Assembly: GCA_029261905.1 (NCBI GenBank)
Contig: JAJDAM010000283.1
Span: forward strand, 1 to 7,016
Direction of reading: 5' to 3'
DNA length: 7,016 bases
DNA from: Deltaproteobacteria bacterium
GTDB taxonomy: Bacteria > Myxococcota_A > UBA9160 > SMWR01
The notes under the pieces were generated by a model. The model was not told the DNA's origin. It saw only the letters and a program-made list of their open reading frames with translations, and searched no databases. The translations under genes were made by a program, and so were the position numbers. Positions 1-4,990 of the stretch are shown piece after piece. How positions within the stretch are numbered: position 1 is the stretch's first letter; each line of letters begins with the position of its first letter.

Positions 1-293
1 CGCGTGAGGAGTCTGGGATGTGGGAGTTCGAATTCTCCCCGGCCGCCCAAGAGCCGTCACTCATCGACGTCGACGTTCACGGCATCCCCGCGTTCGGTTC
101 CGACCCCGCACACGATCATCACGATCTTCGCTTTCTGTTGATCGCGAAACCGGGCCAACGCATCCAGGTCAGCGACGAGTCACACGACGTCGCGTGGTTC
201 GATCTGGACCGAATCGAAGAGGTGATCGACGAAGAGAGCCTGATGCGACTCGCGCAAAAGAGTCGCGCCGTGCTGATGACGGGTCCTCGCTAG
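1..293 (+). CDS. Nudix hydrolase, C-terminal part (5' end outside window)
   Basis: The reading frame is open from base 3 and gives 96 residues before TAG at 291-293. The first residues, REESGM, match the end of the Nudix box (REUxEExGU), whose two Glu normally bind the catalytic Mg2+; the Gly and first Glu of the box lie upstream of the window. The following stretch, with DVDVHGIPA, PAHDHHDLRFLL, then ESHDVAWFDLDRI, is typical of the C-terminal half of Nudix hydrolases of about 150-190 residues: the His/Asp-rich strand and the WF-(D/x)-L segment that closes the fold. Nudix enzymes cleave nucleoside diphosphates linked to another moiety, but the substrate cannot be told from this part. No signal peptide or membrane segment is visible, so it is probably cytosolic. 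The ATG at 18 lies inside the Nudix box and is not the true start. The gene converges on the acyl-CoA synthetase with 15 nt between stops and no clear terminator hairpin. Confidence 0.85.
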   Translation, partial: REESGMWEFEFSPAAQEPSLIDVDVHGIPAFGSDPAHDHHDLRFLLIAKPGQRIQVSDESHDVAWFDLDRIEEVIDEESLMRLAQKSRAVLMTGPR

Positions 294-308
294 CGGTCGC
301 GATCACGA

Positions 309-1919
309 TCACTCCATCAGTTCACCGGTTGCAATCTGCTTCGCCCAGCGATAGTCCGGCTTTCCCGTGGGTGAGCGTTCGACGTGAGACACGCAGTGCA
401 GCTCGCGTGGCACCTTGTAGCCGGCGATCTTCTGTCGACAGTGCGCCTGCAGGTCATCGAGTTCGAGGTTCGCCCCCGGACGCAGCTGCACGACGGCAGC
501 AACACGGTTCCCCCAACGCTCGTCCGGGACACCGATGACGAGGGCATCGAACGCGCTCGGATGCGATTTGATCGCCGATTCGACCTCTTCGGGGTAGATC
601 TTCTCTCCACCCGAATTGATCGAGACCGAACCGCGGCCGAGCATGGTGATCGTTCCATCCCCTTCGAGTCTCGCGAAGTCACCCGGCATCGAGTAACGCA
701 CACCGTCTTTCTCGACGAATGTCTCGGCGGTCTTCACGGGATCGGCGTAGTAGCCGAGCGGAATGTTTCCCGATCGCGCGAGTTTGCCGACCACACCCGA
801 CCCCGGCTCGACGGGATCCAGATTCTCATCGAGTACATGCGCGTTCGCACCGGCGCGAACCGTGGGACCGCCACCCATCATCGCCGTATTTCCCTTGGTG
901 ATGATCGCGACGCCATTGCCGCCACTTTCCGATGAGCCGATGCTGTCGGTGATGACGAGATTGGGAAGGTGCTCGAAGAACTCGTCTTTCACGACGGGTG
1001 AGAACACGGCCGCACTGCTGACGACTGCACCCAGCGAAGTCAGGTCGTACTTCGCGAAGTTCTCGTTGAGAGCCTCCACCAACGGCCGACCCATCGCGTC
1101 ACCGGTGATCATCACGCCGCCGACCTTCTCCGCACCGACCAATCGCCAGATCTCATCTGCGTCGAAGTTGGCGACCAACACGTTCTTGCGGCCGATGAGG
1201 CTTCCACCCATCACCGACCACTGGGTCGCACCGTGCATCAAAGGCGCAATGGGCAGAAAGACCGCTTGCGGGATCCCGATCCCTTTCTCCACCATCTCTT
1301 CGGGGCGGTCGACGCGTCCGCCATCGACCTGGTCGATCCCGCCGCCGAGCGCGAAGAACACGTCCTCGTGGCGCCAGACGACGCCCTTCGGCATCCCCGT
1401 GGTGCCGCCCGTATAGAGCATGTAGAGGTCGTCGGCCGACCGCGGTCCGAAGTCACGCTCGGTCGACTCGCCACCAAGAGCGGTCTCGTAGTCGACCGAA
1501 TCGATCCGGTCGGCCCCACTGCCATCCTCGATCGCGATCGTATGGCGCAGCTTCGGAAGCCCGCCACGCAACGTCGCCACGTGGGGCGCGAACTGGCGTT
1601 GATAGATAAGCGCATCGAGCTCAGCGTTGTCGAACAGGTAGCGCAGCTCGTCTTCGACGTAGCGAAAATTGATGTTGATCCAGATCGCTCGAATCTTGAA
1701 TACCGCCCACAACGCCTCGACCCATTCGACCGAGTTGTAGGCATAGATCCCGACGTGCGCGCCCGGCCCGATGCCGTTCTTTGTGAGATGGTGGGCGAGC
1801 TGGTTGGCGCGTGCGTCCATCTCTGCGTAGGTGCGCCGTTTCCCTTCGGCGACGATGCACTCGCGATCGCCGAACGCATCGACCGCATTTTCGAACAGAT
1901 CGGCGAGATTGAACTCCAT
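309..1919 (-). CDS. Acyl-CoA synthetase (AMP-forming), FadD19-like
   Basis: Complete 536-residue ANL-superfamily adenylating enzyme; such enzymes activate a carboxylic acid with ATP to acyl-AMP and transfer it to CoA. All core motifs are visible: the phosphate-binding loop YTGGTTGMPKGVVW (residues 169-182), the DSIGSSE adenine/acyl motif (325-331), GD at 413-414 for the ribose-binding Asp, the hinge LGRGSVSINSGGEKIYPEEVE region (427-447), and the catalytic Lys520 in RSPTGKPDYRWA. The GGTTGMPKG loop, the GRGS variant of the hinge and the PDYRWA ending resemble actinobacterial FadD19/FadD17-type enzymes that activate sterol side chains, so a branched, steroid-like or medium/long-chain substrate is possible; this is inference from motifs. 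No signal peptide is seen, so it should be cytosolic. The ATG at 1917-1919 is preceded by a strong Shine-Dalgarno sequence, which supports this start. No sterol-degradation partner genes are visible nearby. Confidence 0.95.
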   Translation of the reverse strand: MEFNLADLFENAVDAFGDRECIVAEGKRRTYAEMDARANQLAHHLTKNGIGPGAHVGIYAYNSVEWVEALWAVFKIRAIWININFRYVEDELRYLFDNAELDALIYQRQFAPHVATLRGGLPKLRHTIAIEDGSGADRIDSVDYETALGGESTERDFGPRSADDLYMLYTGGTTGMPKGVVWRHEDVFFALGGGIDQVDGGRVDRPEEMVEKGIGIPQAVFLPIAPLMHGATQWSVMGGSLIGRKNVLVANFDADEIWRLVGAEKVGGVMITGDAMGRPLVEALNENFAKYDLTSLGAVVSSAAVFSPVVKDEFFEHLPNLVITDSIGSSESGGNGVAIITKGNTAMMGGGPTVRAGANAHVLDENLDPVEPGSGVVGKLARSGNIPLGYYADPVKTAETFVEKDGVRYSMPGDFARLEGDGTITMLGRGSVSINSGGEKIYPEEVESAIKSHPSAFDALVIGVPDERWGNRVAAVVQLRPGANLELDDLQAHCRQKIAGYKVPRELHCVSHVERSPTGKPDYRWAKQIATGELME

Positions 1920-1925
1920 CGGGGT

Positions 1926-1931
1926 CTCCTT
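1926..1931 (-). promoter_or_regulatory. Ribosome binding site of acyl-CoA synthetase
   Basis: On the minus strand AAGGAG lies 6 nt before the ATG at 1919. This near-perfect Shine-Dalgarno sequence fixes the start of the acyl-CoA synthetase. Confidence 0.75.
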
Positions 1932-1957
1932 CCGTCCTCATCACACACGGATTCGGG

Positions 1958-1963
1958 ACTATA
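1958..1963 (-). promoter_or_regulatory. Candidate -10 element in the divergent intergenic region
   Basis: The 83-bp gap 1920-2002 separates the divergent acyl-CoA synthetase and sulfatase genes and must hold both promoters unless either is read from further away. On the minus strand TATAGT matches the sigma-70 -10 consensus at five of six positions and lies about 38 nt before the synthetase ATG. No convincing -35 hexamer stands at the right distance. For the plus-strand gene I see no good promoter; TATCAT at 1990-1995 is too close to the ATG. Confidence 0.25.
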
Positions 1964-2002
1964 GCCACAGCCTCTGGAACCCGCGCAGCTATCATCGAGT
2001 CG

Positions 2003-3523
2003 ATGTCGTCGACGATCCCCATCACCACGACCACGCCACGAATCGCCAGGCCGGCGCTGATCCATTCCGGATTGGACCGCACTGCAATCGGCGCGCTGGT
2101 CCTGGTATGCGCGGCCGCCCTGTGCGGCTGTTCTGAGCCGGATGACCGATTCGACCGGATCGTGTTCGTCAGCATCGACACGCTGCGCGCAGATCACCTG
2201 GGAACCTACGGCTACCCGCGTTCGATCTCGCCATTCATCGACCGGATGGCCGAAGATGGCGCGGTATTCGAGCGCGCCTTTGCATCGATGCCGACGACCG
2301 GCCCCTCGCACGCGACGATGTTCACGGGCCTGCACCCGATCCAGCACGGGGTATTCCGAAACGGTCGGCGATTGGATGACGACTCGACGACCCTCGCGGA
2401 GCTCGTGTCCAAGCGGGGATTCGATACAGCCGGCTTCTCCGGCACGCGGGCGCACTTTCGCGCGGGCAATCTCGACCAGGGCTTCGACCATTTCGATGAA
2501 CCGCCCGTTTCCGCCGGTGGCCTGTATCGAGCGGCTGATGAGACCCTGCAAGCGGCGAGTACCTGGCTGCGGACCCAGCCAAACGATCGGCCGCTGTTCC
2601 TGATGCTTCATCTGTTCGACGTGCATCACCCCTGGAATCCACCCGAAGAACACCGCCGTCAGGTGGCGGGGCGCTCACTCGCGGTCGGATTCGAAGCCAG
2701 CTATTGGAACCAGACGCACCAGATCCCCATCGACTTCTACTCGGACCAGGTCGATCAGATGCGTACCACGATCGATGCCTACGACGCGGAGATCCACTTT
2801 GCAGATGCCGAACTGAGTCGCTTCGCTACTGACTTTGCGAAATGGGCAGACGATCAGACCACGCTGTGGATCATCACCTCGGACCACGGCGAGGGGCTCG
2901 GAAATCACGGTTGGCTGTTCCACGGTAAACACATCTACAACGAACAGGTCCGTGTGCCGCTGATCTTTTATTCGACGGATCGCCGATTCGCAGGGCGCAG
3001 GATCAAACCGATCGTTCAACACGTCGATCTCCTTCCGACCCTGCTCGATCTCGCAGCGGACCCGAGTTCACCGACTCCCGAGGACAATCGACCCGAGGCC
3101 ACCGATGCACATTCTGGGCGCTCGCTCGTTGCGCTGCTCCAGGGCGCGCCGAACGACGCCGTCGATTCACCGGGAGCCTTGATTCAGAGGCGCCGCTTCG
3201 ATCCGAATCCGGATGCCGATGCGCGCGCGCTACGCGGCGAACTTCACCCCGACAACCGCTACGAGCCGGGAGATACGTACGGCTGGATCCAGGGGGATTG
3301 GAAGTTCATCCACCGCACGATGGGCACCGACGAACTATTCGACCTCGCCTCGGACCCCTACGAAATGCAAAACCTCGCATCGCCCCACGCAGAGCGCGTA
3401 CAGCGGATGAAGTCCTCGCTCGACGCTCGGCTGGCGGAGCTGAAACCCGCTACGCAACCGACCGCGCCTCCGGTTTCATCCGAGACGCAGACTCGGCTCG
3501 AAGCGCTCGGATACCTGCCGTGA
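2003..3523 (+). CDS. Sulfatase-like lipoprotein hydrolase (PF00884 type, Thr in nucleophile position)
   Basis: A 506-residue member of the sulfatase/alkaline-phosphatase superfamily. After a polar N-terminus comes a hydrophobic stretch (about residues 28-40) and a possible lipobox LCGC (Cys43), so the protein is probably exported and lipid-anchored. Metal-site motifs are intact: SIDTLRADHLGTYGY (Asp59), HLFDVHHP (203-210) and TSDHGEGLGNHG (Asp294/His295), followed by HGKHIYNEQVRVPLIFY. The usual C/S-x-P-x-R formylglycine motif is replaced by TGPSH (99-103) before ATMFTG, so Thr99 is the likely nucleophile, as in other Thr-type members of the fold such as lipoteichoic acid synthases and nucleotide pyrophosphatases. 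It may therefore be a phosphodiesterase or phosphotransferase rather than a true sulfatase. The C-terminus (RLEALGYLP) is typical of the subfamily. The ATG at 2003 has only a weak RBS; TTG at 2072 would give a more standard 20-residue lipoprotein signal. It converges on the M48 peptidase gene with 10 nt between stops. Confidence 0.9.
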   Translation: MSSTIPITTTTPRIARPALIHSGLDRTAIGALVLVCAAALCGCSEPDDRFDRIVFVSIDTLRADHLGTYGYPRSISPFIDRMAEDGAVFERAFASMPTTGPSHATMFTGLHPIQHGVFRNGRRLDDDSTTLAELVSKRGFDTAGFSGTRAHFRAGNLDQGFDHFDEPPVSAGGLYRAADETLQAASTWLRTQPNDRPLFLMLHLFDVHHPWNPPEEHRRQVAGRSLAVGFEASYWNQTHQIPIDFYSDQVDQMRTTIDAYDAEIHFADAELSRFATDFAKWADDQTTLWIITSDHGEGLGNHGWLFHGKHIYNEQVRVPLIFYSTDRRFAGRRIKPIVQHVDLLPTLLDLAADPSSPTPEDNRPEATDAHSGRSLVALLQGAPNDAVDSPGALIQRRRFDPNPDADARALRGELHPDNRYEPGDTYGWIQGDWKFIHRTMGTDELFDLASDPYEMQNLASPHAERVQRMKSSLDARLAELKPATQPTAPPVSSETQTRLEALGYLP

Positions 3524-3533
3524 AACGATCGGG

Positions 3534-4241
3534 CTAGTCGCCCAAGCCGCGTTCGGCCTGCAATCGCTGCCGGGTCTCGGCGAACTGTTTTGTTTCGAAC
3601 CCGACGCGGGGCGCATACCGAGACAGCAAACCCTCCAGACGGGTCGCCCGAGCCGATTCGCCGAGATGCCCACGCGAGGTTCCGCGCTGGACGCGGCGGA
3701 TGATGCTCAAAGCCGCACGCGGGTCGTATCCGCCGCGCGCAATCAGGTCGAGTGCGAAGCGATCCGCAGCGAGTTCCCTCGCACCATCGAATCGGAGCGA
3801 CACCGACCCGACCGAGCGCTCCCGTCCACGGCTTCCCGTGCCCTCTTCGCAGAAGTGGCCGAGCAGCTGATGGGACATCTCGTGGGCGAGAATCGATGCG
3901 AGTTCCGATTCGGTCTCACAGGCACGGACACTGCCATCGCTGACATAGATTCGACCGTCCCCGATCGAGTACGCCTCGGGGGTGCGGCTGCGAAAGACGA
4001 CGACCTCCCAGCGCCGTTTTTGCTCGACGGCAGCCAGTCGCCAGACGACCTCTTCGACCAGTTCCGTCACGTAATCGGCGCTGCGCAGCGGCCACTCTTC
4101 GTTGATTTTCCGCGCGACGCTCTTCGCACGGCGGACTTCGTCCGAGCAGTCACCTGCCACCGAATTGGACTGCGCGCAACCAATCCACAGCGCGGCCAAT
4201 GCGACCGCCATCGGGCCCGGGCGCCACCGCGGGTTCACCAA
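3534..4241 (-). CDS. M48-family zinc metallopeptidase, exported
   Basis: A 235-residue protein with a compact M48 (BepA/LoiP/Oma1-like) catalytic domain. The zinc site is HEMSH (His120, Glu121, His124) with the third ligand Glu156 in GARELAADRFALD. Upstream, AYSIGDGRIYVSDGSVR (about 90-106) is the edge-strand motif seen before HExxH in this family. Residues 11-30 (MAVALAALWIGCAQS...) form a short hydrophobic signal; Cys22 could be a lipidation site, although Trp at -3 is atypical. Relatives act in the periplasm on misfolded or misassembled outer-membrane proteins; that role is inferred here. It lacks the TPR domain of BepA and the multiple membrane helices of HtpX. The start is uncertain: TTG at 4241, GTG at 4238 or ATG at 4211 (residue 11), none with a good Shine-Dalgarno. 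It begins 16 nt after the stop of the glycine-zipper lipoprotein, so the two are probably co-transcribed and translation may be coupled. Confidence 0.88.
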   Translation of the reverse strand: MVNPRWRPGPMAVALAALWIGCAQSNSVAGDCSDEVRRAKSVARKINEEWPLRSADYVTELVEEVVWRLAAVEQKRRWEVVVFRSRTPEAYSIGDGRIYVSDGSVRACETESELASILAHEMSHQLLGHFCEEGTGSRGRERSVGSVSLRFDGARELAADRFALDLIARGGYDPRAALSIIRRVQRGTSRGHLGESARATRLEGLLSRYAPRVGFETKQFAETRQRLQAERGLGD

Positions 4242-4257
4242 TTTTCAGGACGCGACA

Positions 4258-4863
4258 CTAGCTGGGCGTCAAGATGAAAACCGCATCCCGGCGATCTTCG
4301 CTGCCGTCGTCGGCCTGAATTCGGTTGACGAAGATGTAGGTACCGGGCGGCGCATCCGTGGGCAGTTGGAACGAGTTCTCGGCCAGCCACCCGCCCGCGC
4401 CGCGAGCTTCTCGGTTGACCGGAAATTCGTGAAGAACCTCGCCGTCCTTCTCGAGATGCCATTGCTCGGAGATCATCACCGGTTCCCCCGTCGCCGAGTT
4501 CACCGAATAGTCGCTTCGGATCCGGACCGACTCGCCGGCTCTCGCGGTCCGTGGCGAGCAACTCGCGTCGCGGATCTTCACGACCGGGCCGACACCCGGG
4601 GTATACCCGTAGATTTCGGCGTCTTCGTAGACGGTGCGGCTCTGGTTGACGTGATACTCGTACAGGGCGGCCGCACCCCAGCCAGCCGCTGCGCCCGCGG
4701 CCGCACCGATCAACGCGCCGGTTGCATCCCCGCTAGCGAGTCCGCCGATCAGCGCGCCGGTCGCGGCGCCGCCGAGGGCTCCGATTCCTTGAGTGGTCGA
4801 GCAACCCGAAACCAGTGCACTACCCAGCACTACACAGCAAGTCAGACGAGCGATCCTGGTCAT
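4258..4863 (-). CDS. Glycine-zipper lipoprotein with C-terminal beta-type domain
   Basis: A 201-residue protein. The N-terminus MTRIARLTCCVVLGSALVSGC is a clean lipoprotein signal with lipobox VSGC (Cys21). Residues 26-66 form a Gly/Ala-rich glycine zipper (GxxxG spacing; ATGALIG occurs at 34-40 and 47-53), which probably makes a membrane-inserting helical hairpin as in Rcn/SlyB/YMGG-type glycine-zipper proteins. Residues 75-201 are a polar domain with alternating hydrophobic strands (VGPVVKIRDASC, ESVRIRSDYSV, ISEQWHLEKDGEVLHEFPV, GTYIFVNRIQADDG) that looks like a beta-sandwich; I recognise no specific family. Only Cys102 remains after the lipidated Cys21. The ATG at 4861-4863 is chosen because the signal peptide starts there and a strong RBS precedes it; the frame stays open upstream to 5592, but that is an arginine-rich shadow of the kinase gene. 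It lies between the kinase gene and the M48 peptidase gene, all on one strand. The function is unknown; a structural or sensing role in the envelope is inferred. Confidence 0.88.
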   Translation of the reverse strand: MTRIARLTCCVVLGSALVSGCSTTQGIGALGGAATGALIGGLASGDATGALIGAAAGAAAGWGAAALYEYHVNQSRTVYEDAEIYGYTPGVGPVVKIRDASCSPRTARAGESVRIRSDYSVNSATGEPVMISEQWHLEKDGEVLHEFPVNREARGAGGWLAENSFQLPTDAPPGTYIFVNRIQADDGSEDRRDAVFILTPS

Positions 4864-4867
4864 TTGC

Positions 4868-4874
4868 CCTCCCC
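4868..4874 (-). promoter_or_regulatory. Ribosome binding site of glycine-zipper lipoprotein
   Basis: On the minus strand GGGGAGG ends 4 nt before the ATG at 4863, in the context AAGGGGAGGGCAA. It decides the start against the longer open frame upstream. Confidence 0.7.
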
Positions 4875-4905
4875 TTCGTTTCTGGCGATTCGTTTCCATA
4901 CCGTC

Positions 4906-4962
4906 GATTTCCGTTCTACCGATTCTCGTTTGCAGATTCCCGTTCGCAGATTCCCGTTCGCA
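4906..4962. repeat. Short tandem repeat array, 14-15 bp unit, about four copies
   Basis: Plus-strand unit GATTCCCGTTCGCA is present twice exactly (4935-4948 and 4949-4962), once with two changes (4921-4934, GATTCTCGTTTGCA), and once more degenerate (4906-4920, GATTTCCGTTCTACC). The shared core is GATTYYCGTT, or AACGRRAATC on the minus strand, spaced 15, 14 and 14 bp. A shortened GATTCGTT at 4887-4894 may be a fifth relic. The array lies in the 127-bp gap between the kinase stop and the lipoprotein start and decays toward the lipoprotein gene. It could be a regulator-binding array or simple slippage expansion. Confidence 0.8.
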
Positions 4963-4964
4963 GA

Positions 4965-4989
4965 GAGTGTCGCGGTTTGCGCGCCACTC
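4965..4989 (-). terminator. Hairpin directly after the kinase stop codon
   Basis: On the minus strand GAGTGGCGCG and CGCGACACTC form a 10-position stem with one internal G-A mismatch and the 5-nt loop CAAAC. It starts one base after the kinase TGA. There is no U-tract behind it, so it is not a textbook intrinsic terminator. It may be an imperfect terminator, a Rho-associated 3' end, or an mRNA-stabilising stem that separates expression of the kinase from the lipoprotein-peptidase pair. Confidence 0.55.
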
Positions 4990-4990
4990 A

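Noticed and set aside
1233..1964. 243-residue plus-strand open frame opposite the acyl-CoA synthetase
   Set aside because: It is antisense to the conserved P-loop and N-terminal region of a complete gene, with no motif or RBS.
1238..2653. 471-residue minus-strand open frame
   Set aside because: It overlaps both the acyl-CoA synthetase and the sulfatase genes in other frames, is Arg/Ser-rich with low complexity, and has no recognisable motif; a GC-rich shadow.
3531..3543. Terminator between the convergent sulfatase and M48 genes
   Set aside because: Only a 4-bp GGGC/GCCC stem, without a U-tract; too weak.
4906..4962. CRISPR-like array
   Set aside because: The units are adjacent 14-15 bp repeats without unique spacers and no cas genes are nearby.
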